A stretch of DNA of 27,002 nt from Phoronis ovalis (GCA_028565635.1 JAOXYB010046169.1:1-27002); one strand, 5' to 3'. Shown: positions 1-11,734, counted from the stretch's first letter. Notes: a model not told the origin generated them from the sequence alone. Numbers and translations are program-made.

Positions 1-1
1 A

Positions 2-220
2 GACCTGCGCTTTGACCTGTACTTACCCTGTACCAAATACGAAGATGATCTGACGAAAGCTGAAGCCGTTATAGCAAAACAAAGAAAAGGTTACATACGA
101 CGCCAACGCCGCAGACAGTACGGCTATATGCCGTTTCACTATTACATAGTGATGGGCATAAAAACACATTTACAGGCTCATGTATGGCATAGTCCCAAGA
201 AAAAAACATACTGTAGATAA
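2..220 (+). other. Unrecognised open reading frame cut by left edge, basic C-terminal tail
   Basis: A frame stays open from base 2 to a TAA at 218-220, giving 72 codons with no start codon required inside the window. The first three sequence lines are about 40-47 percent GC, clearly above the surrounding intron DNA, which suggests real or recently real coding sequence. The predicted peptide begins DLRFDLYLPC, contains an arginine-rich run (YIRRQRRRQYGY) and aromatic PFHYY, and ends lysine-rich. I do not recognise the family. It lies antisense inside the intron that follows exon 14 of the XPNPEP2-like gene, so a fragment of a mobile element, an integrated viral gene or a nested gene are all possible; a chance open frame cannot be excluded. 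Confidence 0.3.
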
Positions 221-242
221 CACACAGTGGCTATTTTCATAC

Positions 243-3200
243 CATAAATTCCTTCAGGCCACACTGCCAGTGCAAGATCTATTGAACCGAGTAATACTCG
301 AGTATAAGCCTCTTTTTGGAAATCTGTAGGAGTACCAAAATGAAACGTTCTTGTAACATCGGTTGTGCCATCCCTATAAAATAAATAAGCAAATATATAT
401 ATTAGTTACACAAAGATATGACATGAAAAAAATAACTGAAATGGATTATGCACTATAATTGGTACTGAAATTACCAATTTTCTAAAAATTTGTGAACTTT
501 AAGAAAAACAAGTATGACGTGAAAAATCTAGCCAAAAAAGTTTATTATTTCTACATAAGTACATACATTTTTAAAAGCACAATAACTGTTCAAGCTATGT
601 GGTTGGATTAATCAGAAATTTCCAGTGCTACAGGCACTTACAAGTATTGGCCACCAGAGTCCAGGAGATACATTTCAGATGTAGTGATCTTCTTATCAGT
701 AACTTTAGTGGGTGAATAGTGAATAATAGCACCATTAGATCCAACAGCAGATATTGTGGTGAAGCTTAAACCTTTGTTATTTGGTTGTGCTCTGTAATAA
801 TAAAAAAGTAAATTTTGAGTTTATCAGTAAATTGTGATGATTTTCCAAGAGAACTATTATAGCAGATGGTAGCAGCAGTTCGCACTAATGTACTTTCTAA
901 CTGATTATTGCATTAGTAATGTCAAACACTTATCGTTGAAAATATATTACCTATTACTATAGTGAAATCTGGTTTGGTGGCATGAGTACTCAGTACTTTG
1001 AAAGTATCTCATTCCATGGACACATCAAATTGATACATTAATTAAGCTTTGCATATACTGATTAGAAATCTTATTTTCAAATAATACGTAATTTTAAAAA
1101 CAATAATTTCTTAAAAAAGAAAATATTTTATTACAAAACATGTGATGTAGTTAATACAACATTTCAGAAGATAAAGGTAATAAATCCTAACGTTCTATAT
1201 GTTTCTAGCTTGTCTGCAGCTGAAATCTCTGTGTAATCTTTTCCATCTGCAATTTCTTTCTCCAAAAATGCCATAAAACTGATTAAAGCAACTGCATCTC
1301 GCTTATGGGATTCTTTCATTCCATTTTGTTCCGTTGGATTTTTAATTGCTTTCATCAATGCAATTGGGCTTGCTTGCAACAGTTGCTTAACCTGTATAAA
1401 AAAAAATAATTGAAAATTAGCAAGTCAGCAAAACTATAATTACAAGTTACTTTGACGTCTCTTGACCATTTAAACAAAACTTTAAATTCTTCAATTGGAA
1501 CATGTGTACTCCCATTTTGAGATCCATCTCTTCAATTATAGAAAATTGCATGACCAAATATACCCAGTATCCCAGTGAATATAAAGCTGGTACACTTGAC
1601 AGAAAATTATAAACATTATCACTTTTAGTTGTAGCAAGTAGAAGGCTAAAATACTCACCTCCGTCACTCTACTTAATATTCCGTAGCTGGATAGTTCACT
1701 AATCCATATTTTATTGATTGCGGCATCATCACTCAGAGCTTGAGTATCATTAAATATTTTGGAATAAGACTTGAGCTACAGATTGAATAACAAAAGCATA
1801 TATTATAGTTCCCATTGCAGGATACTATTCTCAACAATATTCCTAGGTAAAGGAGAATTATGCACAAAGTTACAATGTCTACACTGGGACAGATGAAAAA
1901 TGATCTCAAAAATGGGCTTTTCCATATCAACAATATAAAATTATGATATTTCACATTTTTTTCTCCCTTTAAATTCTTAGAATTTTTTTTCAACAGTACA
2001 ACATTCAAAGCACGATTTGGACTTGCAAATATAAGCCAAAAATAAAATGAAGACTAGCCAGAAAACTTTTACAAAAATAGTACATTAATTAAATGCCATT
2101 TTTTTGAAGACTTAATATATCCTTGTGCCTTGTGTATCACTGCTGAAATGTGTATAATTATCATATTTATTTGATATAACTAAAGAAGTGTTTGAATCGT
2201 TTCATTGAAATTTGAGATAGAATGAACAGCTAACTTTAGTCTTATTTTCCTATTTTATAAATAAATGTCCTGATAACAATTGCCATGGCAGCAATTTTAA
2301 AATATTTTTATGAAAATGTGATAAATTGAATGTTTAAAGCAATAATTGTGTTATTATAGAAACTGAAAAGAACTTTTTCATTCATAAGTATACTTAAAAT
2401 ATAAATAGGTTCTGTCGAAAATTGGCAATTCATTTCAAAGAAAAAGAAAGGTCAACAGGGCATTAATCACACAAGCCACTGAAACTTCAACGTATTTATT
2501 TACCATATAATATGTACGGTTTAATTTAATTACTTTTTGGTATATATTCCATATATATTTAGGTAGTTTAAATTATTTTAAATTGTTTATTTGATTTAAA
2601 TCAACAAGAAATTATTTCACAGGTTTCCTTAAATAATAACAAATGACGTCATCGTGTTAACATTTTTGATAGAAAATTGTCAAATGATAAACAAACAAGG
2701 CTTCTAAACAATCTTGTTTATGACAAATATCTTCCTTCCCATATTTCTAGTAAGGTAGGGTCCTAAATATCCTGTTTCATAGCAAAAAATAAACTTAAGA
2801 GAGCACTTTTACTTGGGTTCACTTTTTAAACTCTGAGGAGAACATTTTGTTCTTCAGCTTGTTTACCATTTATTTCATAATTAGAAATTGACGAATGAAG
2901 TCAAAAATTAATGAATATCAATTATAAGGATTTTAAAAAAATGTGTTTCACTCAACTTCATTTGCAACATGTTGATTTGATTAGCTTATTTTTTTCAGTG
3001 TTGTCTCACCTCTGTTACAAAGAACAAATAATCGTATGGTATTGTGTGTTCAAAGATATAATTATATTAATACCAACCTTAGACGTCTAAACTGAGGGCC
3101 CTAACAAACACTTACTTCAACGCAGGGATCAGGTTTTCCAGTGCACGAGCCATCACTGTTAGCTCTTAGATGTGCAGCTACAGTACCATCTAGTCGATTT

Positions 3201-6200
3201 GGTGCCAAATAAATGCTGCGAAAATTAAAAATATGTTATTACATTTATATATTAGACAAGGCCAAAAAAAACTTGTTTACTGGGCACGAACGCTTCAAAT
3301 TTTGGCGTTTTCAGTTTTATTTAAAAAAAAAAGCTTGTTTAATGGGCCCCAACTACTTCCAATTTCAGCATTTAAAATTTGTTTTTATTTATTTTATTGT
3401 AAAAAATCAGAAAACATGAAAATCGTAATTCTCACGATATTATCTGATTCAAAACATGTTTTCTTTTGTTTTAACACTAAAAAAACCACTAAAAACTCAG
3501 TTTTTAAGGGCTTTTGCCCATTAAACACTTTTTTAAAAATAAAGATAAAAATCAAAATCAACCAACCAACTCAGTTTTTGAGGCCTTTCACCCGTTAAAC
3601 AACTTTTATTTTTGGTGTAACCTTGTGTCAATTTATGACGATTTTTCATCTAAAACAGTAAAATTTAACTGTGCAAAAAATTGTTTACGAAAAGTTTATG
3701 AGTTTGAGTTTTAATCAGGTTTATTCCGTCTTACCTAAGTTTACTCTGTGTTATAGTTGCATAAGCGATGAACACAGGAACATAGGCAATGTCATCAGCT
3801 CTTAAGTTATATAGCCCTAAGAAACATAATATTAGTATTTAATAACATACATGTCAAGTCTCCTGTCAGGACCAGGAGACTATAGTTCTTAGATCTTTTT
3901 ATGCTAATGCTTATAAATTATAAAAAAAATGTCCAAAATAACGGGTAAAACTTGTGCCACAACTTGACAGGATTGGCATAGCAATTCAATACAAGAAAAC
4001 AAAATGTTAAAATAATACTTAACATCAGTTATTTGTTGTTTAATCGTTTGTTGCTGCATGCATACAATATTCTATACTTTTTAAAATCTGATGCCTCATT
4101 TTATTTGATGCATTTAAAACTGTAACAATTATTATCTCTACCGGAGATTATGTAAAATGTCCACATTACAATTAATTTATAAGGTAATTCAAATTATATA
4201 AATGTGCCAAAAGATCATTTTAACAGATTACTGTCCCACACCAGTGAACAGGATCCATATTTACATTTACAAGAAAACTCATCAATGAGATTCAGATTAC
4301 AAATTAATAGACACTTTTTCTTTAATCTCTGAAATATTTTCCTAAAAAAATGACTCTTTACTTACATGCTACTTCCATCAAGTCTGTTACAACAAGAACA
4401 TCAGCTGTATTGTCTGTCATTTTCTTTCTGATATCAATAACTTTATTTTGCCAAGTTTTTCCTAAACAAGCAACACATCACATGTTTTGTACAACTATAA
4501 AATTACACATTTAACAACTTCTACACCCACTTATTTATGTTTTCATTTTTAATTTCTAAAGTTTAATAACAAAAATTGCTTACTTAATAATTTAATACAG
4601 TTTTTGTACTATAAACTTTGAGCCGTTGTTTTTGTCATATTTCTATTGTTTTTGTAAATTTTGAACGTAATTTGTTTATCCATTCTAAACTAATAAATGA
4701 TTAGACATTTTAAAAGGAAACAAATTTTTACCAGCAAATTTTGTATCATGAACAAAAATAGTAGAGTTTGGAGAAGGTGGCTGGTCAGTCCAAATTTCAT
4801 CAACAAGATTTTTTGTGATTGCTTTAAACTGAAGATTTCCTTTTGATAAAGCATCATCATTGCTTTTCCACAAAGCTAGAAAAAGAAAACACAAACATTT
4901 GGAAACTATCGGGGTTTTTTTGTACATTACAAAACTTAATTCAATAGCATTTAACGTAATTAATAATTAGTTTTAAATTTCCTTGCATATTTGCTTTCAT
5001 TGCCATTATCGATTTGTATAATTACAAAATCTACACATTATATTGCAAAAATTACACAAACTATGAAGCATATATTAAAAATGCATATTTTCTATAAAAA
5101 TTCAACATTTTTCAAGCCCAGTTAGAGAACATACACTTTGGAAAATCAGTTATAAAGGGAAGATATAGCTCAGTAACGTTTATCGTCACACATTACTTAC
5201 ATATCGGTAACAGGCTAGCGTCAGCACCAACAACATCATTAGGTGATAATTCTTGTTTTAAGAATTCAGTTATTGTTGGGTAGCCAGTTATCCCTAGAAA
5301 AAAGCACAGTTGAAGGAGTAAGTGAAACTTGGTGGCGGGGATTCCTAACGTACTCTAGTAGATGGAATAGCTTATGTGCCAGAAGTAAACTTTAATTATC
5401 ACATATCTACATGGAGAACTGGCCGTCATTCTTTATATTCATAAACACACAGCATTCTGGCAACATTTAGGTTTATGACCAGTGACTGTTGACCAAGTGC
5501 ATACAAATAGTGTACTGCAGAAAAGGGAGGACATTTACAGATCTTTACATGACATCACATTTTCAGTGGCAGAATAAACACAATGCCACTCTAAAATTGT
5601 GCAAAGTTTCCCTGTTCAATTGCCTGTTAATAAAAATTTGGTATTTTCAAGTATTCATCTCATTACTATATTGGCTGCAGATACAGAAAAGGGTGTTTTT
5701 TATGCCTTTTTAGTCTAGGAAAGGTGTGGGTTTTGAAGGTGCAAGCTGAGCATCCCCATATGCAACATTTGGAAGTGACCCTCATGTCTAAAATAACTGT
5801 AGTAAAGATCAGTTCTTATAATTACTACCTGATTTCATGAGTAACCAATTACAGTCTAGCTCATCTTCTGCCGCTGTGTGGTAACGACCATCTGTCCATA
5901 ATGCTGCCTTATTGGCCAATACAACAGCAGTTCCTATGTAATAGACACCATGTAATTAAGCCTCTTGAAACTTGGAGCACTCTAAAACATGCTGAGGCTA
6001 AGAAAGCATGGATTGCCAAAGGTGATATTTAAATATTAAAATATTTTTTGTAATTTCGACATTTTGGTCATACTTTATAATTGTATGTACATATGTACAT
6101 ATGCACATATATAGAATATATACTGAATTATCAATCGCTAAATTATAATATTAAATCAGTCAATGGAATGCAACCAATTTCTGTAGGAGCAGGAATTAAA

Positions 6201-9200
6201 TGGCCGACTACACAATATTATTTTGTACATAATTGCCTTTTTATTCCGAAACAGATATCTTTTGTATTCCAACAATAAATATTGATGCAAATAATGTTGT
6301 AGTAATATGAGCGTATAATTACAGTAGTTAAAAACATGATTTAGTTGGGAGTTATATATATTTTGGTGAAAATTTATACCTGCAGACCCTGAAAATCCAG
6401 AAATCCATGCACGCCTCTTGTCGTGATCAGATACATATTCACTCTATGAAACACAAGAAAAATATCATGTATCATATGCATGATTCAAGGGGCTGTCAAA
6501 AAATGAAGAAAAGCTGGAAAAACATGAGTATTACTGCCAAGAAGGTAACATTTTAATAACAAAAGTTTGATGACTGTAAAATTGTGAACATAATTAACAA
6601 GAAAAAAAGTGCTATTTCAAATAAAACACTAATAAATATATAATAATGTCAATAAAGACAATATTCTGTGATTATAGCTTCCACCAGGTGGCATGACTAC
6701 CTGGTGAGCATCATCTGTAGGAATTATGTATGCTTTTACAATATCTCCTCCAGTAACTGTAGCATTTAACAATACTGCTCTTAAAGCTGCAAGGCGTTCA
6801 GTTGTAATCACACGAGTTGCTGGGACTGCCTGTCAAAATGGTAAAAGAAAACACAGATCATTACTTTACAATATTTCCATTTAAATAGTTGTCAGAAAAT
6901 GTATTAAAATAAAGATATTTGAAAATGTCAGTGTTTATTTGTTAAAAAGTGTTTGTCAAAATAATTTAAAGTTTGTGGTTTACTGTAGTTTTTTTATATT
7001 TCTATTACTACACGGACTTTTATTTAATAGGGATGTACTCCATCATTTATAACGTATAACTTCATTGCATTATCTTGAAGAAATCATCCACTGGAATTAT
7101 ATATCGATAAAAATACGAAAATCACTTAAAAAATAATTCTGATTTACTACTTCTACTATTAAATACTGCTTTATTGCCAAGTTCAGTAACATATGCCATG
7201 ACCAATAAATAATGGGCTCAATTGCATTAGACCAAAAAATTCTGAATACTTACTGCTCCAGGTTGACATGTTGTCCTGTTTTGAATGTCAACTATTGCTC
7301 TTTTGGCACGAAGGTGTTCTTGATTAGATTCCAGTGGGCTGCCAAACACTGAAAAATGATAATATACCTATGCATGACAATACCTTTGATAGCCAAGCTA
7401 AAGAAAGGCAACATCTCACCCTATTTCATATATTTCTATTTTCATTGCTACATAATTAATTTATTGAGATATTACAAATAAAGAAATAAAGGGTAAATTG
7501 TCCATTTTGCAAGATATTTCTGAACATTTTAAATTTTTTTATAAGACTCATAGTCTGTTCCTGAACTGACGCAGAGGGAAATTAAGTAAAACAAGGAAGT
7601 TTTGAATATGTCAAACAGTGTAATAGTTTCATTGATATTACAATTATCCTTATATCTGCTAAAGATAGCATATCACTTTAATCTAACAAATTATAATTTT
7701 CTGTTTATTGCTCAGGTTTACCCATGTTTGATAATGCAACAATGTCAAGTTGTTTTTGATTTAAGGGTGATTATGGTAATGATAAGAATTAAATGAGTTG
7801 GCACATATTTTCGGATAGCTTTATCCAATGTAGTAATTTAAGAGGTCAGAATGTTCGGTGATGTATGCTTGAGTACTTGACAGTAATTCTTGAAGTATCA
7901 AAACACCTGACTGTGAATTGTGATTAGAAACTAAGAATATTCCAGGCTCGTTTTGAAATGACAGGGACATTTTTTTATGCCTAATCATGGAATCGGGTGT
8001 ATTCTGAAGTGTGCGTATATCTCTTTTTTTTTGCTTATCAATTTTTATTTGGCAGCATGGAAATATCAGTGTTTCGGCGACCCTTTTTTTTCTTTTTAAC
8101 TACGGAACACATGTTTTCTGCAATCGTTAATTCTAAACACTACAAAAGCACCATCCTTTTGAAAAAGTGTCTGCTGTAATTTTCAACAATATTGTTACAT
8201 TACTGTGATTCATGAAAAAAATTCTAATCAGTGAATTGTGACTATAGAAAAAATAAATGTGAACCGTGACTGGCATCTCCTTTCTGCCCCTTATCTATCT
8301 AGTCTCTGTACAGACTCTGTAACCTTGTAAAATTAATTTATCTTTTAAATTGTTTGTGTGCAATTAAGTTAACATATTCTACTAACATTTATTTTATTGG
8401 TACAGACAGTCTCACAAAATATAAATTAACCCTGTGATAGTTACCTAACGTATTATTCAAAAAAAAAATAACAAGCAAAAACAAGGAGATCTGTTGTGGT
8501 TAGTATTATCCTTTGTCATTTGATAAATGCAATGTAAAATGTGTGATATTCACAGCAACTTACTTTTATATTGAATTTCTTCATTTCGGAATTTAATATA
8601 TTATACACGTGCTTTGTGCAGTAACAATGTTTGCTAAGTGACATTTTGAATTATTGCTAAATAATCATTGCTAACTAATAATCATTGCTAAAATTATTTG
8701 TTATCATTTTTTAATAATAATTAATAAAACTTGGCAGTAATTCAAGTTTAACTTCAATTTTAACATATAAGATTTATGCTTTTACAGACAATGTCACCTA
8801 GAAATTTTAAATAAAAAGGGTAAATGTGCTGTGATTACTTATATTTATCACTGAAGGTGACTTTAAGTACCAGAGGCATAAGTTAATAGTATAAACATTT
8901 ATCATAAATAAAGAAGTTCAGTTTTTTATATATTTCAAAGTATTACACAGAATTTTTATATATCTATTATAACTTTGAAACGAATTATAACGGTCACTAA
9001 TATAATGCAATATTAAATATTGCAATGCCCCATTTTATAAGTGCAGAAAATTCCTAAGTCCTAGCTAGCACCATGCATGACCCTACTACAATGTCAGATC
9101 TTTTGCATTTTCTCAACCTTTTTACACATAAAACTTTATTTGAATACAAGTAACATATATAGACCCTGGACTGTTTTATTTTAAAATAAGTTTGGCCAAT

Positions 9201-11415
9201 CTGAGATGACAAAACCAATGACTTTGGAAGTCATATGAGCTGGTGGGGATTACTTTGATATAATTTTATGATAGGTAGTAGCTAAATTTCATCATACTTT
9301 ATACCTGGCATGGGATGAAATAGGTTTCCTTATTTTAACAACTTTTTAACACCTCAACTGATATCCACTCTTTTTACACCAATTATTAGACAACATCCTT
9401 CATAAATTTTAGCCTTTTTGGATATATTACAGTAATTGTATAAACCTTTTTTATATTACTCTTTACATAGTAAAGTCATGAAATATTCTATCCTGTTTTA
9501 TACCAAAAATTTATTTTTTTGCAATTCTTACAGCTCAGCTGCTGGCATGGGCCATAGTAGGCTGCTATCAGTTGAAGAATACAAACTCCTATAATACAAC
9601 TTTAAAAGTTGCTTTTTCTAGAGCTTTACTAGAAATAAAGTTGACATTTATTATTAATGAAGCAAGTTATATTTATTCACAAAGTTTTCAAGGGGTTATA
9701 TACAGCTAAGAAAACAGAGAAGTATAGAACCTGTCAAGAATTGATCATCACTAAGGAAACAGCATCATAAGTTTACAATATTACATATTTCTAATGACTG
9801 ATTATAGTTACCTCTGCTTATAGTTATATTAGTCTCTGATACTTTATAGCACTGTTTTCGCGCAAAAAGCAAATTATGTTTTCTCTAAGGGATATAACCT
9901 TAGAGGCAAACTGTTTTATATCGTATATATTCCCTCATGCATATACTGTTTATAAAAGCTACACACACACACACACACACGTAGCTCTATCATTATTTGT
10001 TCTCAGGATGAGTATTATAAGCTGTCCAACTTTATTGTGTCACTAGATGTTGTTAGACTAAAGACTCATTGGCTTTATAACATAAATTATATGATAACAC
10101 TTATTCAATAAATTCTAATTTTAGAAAATGCCAGGTTTAATATTAACTTTAAGCTATGAGAACCAAAGGAGAACACTCCCATACATAAGGCAGTTGGGTA
10201 TATGCTCCATCTGCGCTAAAGGGTATATTTTTTGCCGATTTTGAGCAAGTTTGTATGAAAAAGGGGTTGTTTTAAGGTCCAATTTGTTATGAGAAAGAGT
10301 CTATATTTATCCGCTATAGGTATAAAAAAAGGGAACGAAAAAAGATTCTTGCATAAGAAGAAGGTCCAGTAAAAGTGATTCAGTTATGGAATGTTACAAA
10401 CTCACCTCAGTAATTAAACTGAACTCAATTTGAAAAGGGTATAAACTTAAAGGCAATTATTCTATTTGAACCTGTATATATATATATATATGTATACAAA
10501 AATAAATTCACCTTTTTTATTAATTGCAAGAATTAACTTTTTTCGAATATAAATTGATTTACCCAAGTGTTCAAATCGTTACCACGAAACTGAAATTGTT
10601 GGAAAAGCCCTTAGCTGTTATAAGCTATTTTTGTTAAGAAATGGCACAGTAAAAATTCATACTAACTAACTCAGAAAATCCCGACATCTATATAGTGCCT
10701 CATAGCAGATAAAGTTTGGTCCGACTTTATAAATATCAGTGCACATGCTGAAATCTATCGAAAAATGCATATAATTAATGTTAAAAACATTTTCCTATTT
10801 AATTTTGATTTATTTATAATAAAAAATTATTATAGGAATTTCAAATTTGCATTAAAAATAACGCAGAAAATGCATTGATAAGAGGTGGGTGGAATTGTAC
10901 ATAAAAGAGGGTCAGAATTTTATATATTTTGCATAAAAAGTGTCTAAATTTACCCAAGCTTGTATAAGAATGGGAACAGATTAGAGCAGTAGAGAAGCAC
11001 CCCGAGGAGCACCCCCGATTAAAAATAATGGTACTTGATCCTGTTCACTCCGCGGGTATTAATTACAGTGCCTGACAGATGTAACGTATTTTGTGCAATC
11101 CTTTATAATATAAAGTTTGATTTTAGCCTCAAAAATATTATACATAAACGTTTTTATAACACTACCTCTTAAGTACGTTTTTTTCAAAATGTTTTTCATT
11201 TTTAGTTTTGTAACTGTCCATATTAGGGTCATGCTTGCAGGACTAGTGTTCAACACTAGCGCAGCGCAGCCACAGGCACAATCAGCTGCTCAGCTGCTCA
11301 TGCAGCAGCAGACGACATATGTTTCTTTAAAGCGTATATTTCTCTTGATATCCATGTAAACCTAAAACTTACCGCAAGCCAACAAAAAGGCACCAGAAAT
11401 GACACTTTTCCACAT
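243..11415 (-). CDS. XPNPEP2: Xaa-Pro aminopeptidase, XPNPEP2-like (secreted or membrane-anchored), 3' end missing
   Basis: M24B metallopeptidase that removes the N-terminal residue when the second residue is proline. Coding exons on the minus strand: 11415-11373, 7348-7254, 6829-6701, 6443-6380, 5933-5829, 5293-5201, 4875-4732, 4461-4366, 3816-3735, 3215-3116, 1775-1659, 1391-1192, 791-642, 373-243. All introns are GT-AG and all phases join, giving 516 codons; the human protein is about 674 residues. The start gives a hydrophobic leader (MWKSVISGAFLLAC), pointing to XPNPEP2 rather than cytosolic XPNPEP1. Visible family motifs: YIIPTDDAHQSEY, RRAWISGFSGSAGTAVV, LWTDGRY, WLYNLRADD, a Cys pair near residues 307-313, SHKRDAVAL, IIHYSPT (H447), LLDSGGQY and DGTTDVTRT. 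Asp467 and Asp478, eleven apart, correspond to two of the five metal ligands; the remaining His/Glu ligands and any GPI-anchor signal lie outside the window. Possible N-glycosylation sites include NRT, NAT and NST. The exon 12 donor is the weak GTTAGG. Paralogue assignment is less certain than family. Confidence 0.93.
792..3115 (-). other. XPNPEP2-like introns 10-12, no further gene seen
   Basis: Intron 12 is 792-1191, intron 11 is 1392-1658 and intron 10 is 1776-3115 (1,340 bases); exons 11 and 12 sit between them. The intron DNA is AT-rich with homopolymer runs. The only feature I would name is a perfect CRE octamer TGACGTCA at 2644-2651. If the weak GTTAGG donor of exon 12 is ignored, translation continues for only nine residues into the intron before a stop, so retention would truncate the enzyme before its metal site. 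Confidence 0.6.
3240..3640. repeat. Foldback (long imperfect inverted repeat) in XPNPEP2-like intron 9
   Basis: Intron 9 (3216-3734) holds four copies of a GTTTAATGGGC-type motif arranged two against two. Forward copies are ACTTGTTTACTGGGC at 3271-3285 and GCTTGTTTAATGGGC at 3333-3347; inverted copies are at 3516-3528 and 3590-3603. The spacing within each arm is similar (62 and 75 bases). The centre also folds: GAAAACATG near 3411-3419 pairs with CATGTTTTC near 3455-3463, and ATCGT pairs with ACGAT inside that. Outer arms share a CCAAAAA-type run near 3261 and 3611. Arms are diverged and boundaries are approximate. The longest open frame here (3233-3598) runs through the repeat and looks like chance. 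Confidence 0.65.
3857..3881. repeat. Perfect 9-bp inverted repeat, 7-base loop
   Basis: AGTCTCCTG at 3857-3865 and CAGGAGACT at 3873-3881 are exact reverse complements around a seven-base centre, inside XPNPEP2-like intron 8 (3817-4365). It is compatible with a small RNA hairpin or a dimeric protein-binding site. It is too short to be a microRNA precursor by itself. The rest of intron 8 shows nothing I can name. Confidence 0.6.
4876..6379 (-). other. XPNPEP2-like introns 4-6
   Basis: Intron 6 is 4876-5200, intron 5 is 5294-5828 and intron 4 is 5934-6379, with exons 5 and 6 between them. Intron 4 contains an alternating purine-pyrimidine stretch at about 6082-6122 built from ATATGTACAT-type repeats. 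No other gene or element is supported. Confidence 0.6.
8659..8690. repeat. Short tandem repeat, period 17
   Basis: AATAATCATTGCTA occurs at 8659-8673 region and again at 8677-8690, so two copies lie 17 bases apart. It is a simple local duplication within the large first intron of the XPNPEP2-like gene. Confidence 0.6.
9883..9905. repeat. Perfect 8-bp inverted repeat
   Basis: CTCTAAGG at 9883-9890 is the exact reverse complement of CCTTAGAG at 9898-9905, with a seven-base loop. It lies within XPNPEP2-like intron 1. No function can be assigned from sequence alone. Confidence 0.55.
9957..9986. repeat. (CA)n microsatellite bracketed by a 6-bp inverted repeat
   Basis: About ten CA units occupy 9961-9980. 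They are bounded by AGCTAC on the left and GTAGCT on the right, which are reverse complements. It should be length-polymorphic. Confidence 0.8.
10140..11050. repeat. Possible degenerate repeat DNA
   Basis: This part of intron 1 has a different texture from its surroundings: scattered G-runs, AAAAGGG-type words and a more GC-rich end with CCCCGAGGAGCACCCCCG near 11000. Two segments look like diverged copies of each other in the same direction: CAAGTTTGTATGAAAAAGGG near 10247 and CAAGCTTGTATAAGAATGGG near 10957. No coding potential or terminal repeats are visible. It could be an old, heavily mutated transposable element. Confidence 0.3.
10474..10496. repeat. (TA)n microsatellite
   Basis: A run of alternating TA bounded by GTAT and GTATAC gives a fully self-complementary stretch of about 22 bases in intron 1 of the XPNPEP2-like gene. 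Confidence 0.8.
11243..11259. repeat. Perfect 8-bp arm palindrome with one-base centre
   Basis: CTAGTGTT and AACACTAG flank a single C. The site lies about 115 bases inside intron 1 of the XPNPEP2-like gene, beside a GC-richer stretch with CAG/CTG triplets (about 11260-11315). It could bind a dimeric factor, though I cannot name one. Confidence 0.5.
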
Positions 11416-11515
11416 TATATTCAGAAATTCGAGCGCAATAAACAAGTCAGCGGTTCTTATTAGTTTACCGTTCCTTATCTGCAAGTCAGTCACTTTGCAA
11501 AGACGCCCCCTGGCC

Positions 11516-11524
11516 CTTTATATA
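11516..11524 (-). promoter_or_regulatory. TATA box for the XPNPEP2-like gene
   Basis: On the minus strand the sequence reads CTATATAAAGGG, a near-ideal TATA box. Initiation about 30 bases downstream, near 11490-11495, would give a 5' untranslated region of roughly 75-80 bases before the ATG at 11415, which needs no additional exon. TATA promoters usually go with tissue-restricted expression, in contrast to the IFT88 side. Confidence 0.6.
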
Positions 11525-11702
11525 GACAAGTAATTTCTGTTGTAGCATTTTGTTGAACCGGATTCTTTTGATATATCCACAATAATACTGGTTATTAAGT
11601 ATTTTTCTGAGTCAAAATCAATTGATAATAGAGTAAATAATATATGTTTGAAATATAAGAAAAAATTGTAATATCGTTCTTTTGTAATTCAATCTATATT
11701 TT

Positions 11703-11734
11703 GTGCGCTTCCAATCTCGCGCACGATGACGTCA
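11703..11734 (+). promoter_or_regulatory. CCAAT box and perfect CRE in the IFT88 promoter
   Basis: CCAAT is at 11711-11715 and the palindromic cAMP response element TGACGTCA at 11727-11734. CCAAT sits between GTGCGC (11703-11708) and GCGCAC (11719-11724), a perfect six-base inverted repeat. NF-Y and CREB/ATF family proteins are the expected binders. GCATTGTGGGA follows just downstream. The cluster lies about 135 bases before the candidate first donor, so it fits a TATA-less core promoter for IFT88. Confidence 0.55.

Larger units (their letters stand above)
7349..11372 (-). other. Large first intron of the XPNPEP2-like gene
   Basis: At 4,024 bases this is the longest intron in the window; it separates the signal-peptide exon from the rest of the protein. 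It contains microsatellites, small hairpins and a stretch around 10140-11050 that looks like degenerate repeat DNA, listed separately. Open frames inside it (for example 7602-7796, 7997-8179, 11117-11359) are short, biased to Phe/Leu/Ile and not convincing. A long first intron often carries enhancers, but I see no specific evidence of one here. Confidence 0.6.

Noticed and set aside
3233-3598. 121-codon plus-strand frame
   Set aside because: It runs through the foldback repeat in an XPNPEP2-like intron, is dominated by Lys/Asn/Phe from A- and T-runs, and matches nothing I know.
9883-9905. microRNA precursor
   Set aside because: The stem is only eight pairs with no longer pairing outside it, far short of a pre-miRNA.
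11117-11359. Frame with an Ala/Gln-rich tail near the XPNPEP2-like first exon
   Set aside because: The Ala/Gln part comes from CAG/CTG triplets and the rest is Phe/Ile-rich; no splice or family evidence supports coding.
11500-11516. CTCF-like GCCCCCTGG in the divergent promoter
   Set aside because: Only the first part of the motif agrees; three key positions at the GTGG end do not.
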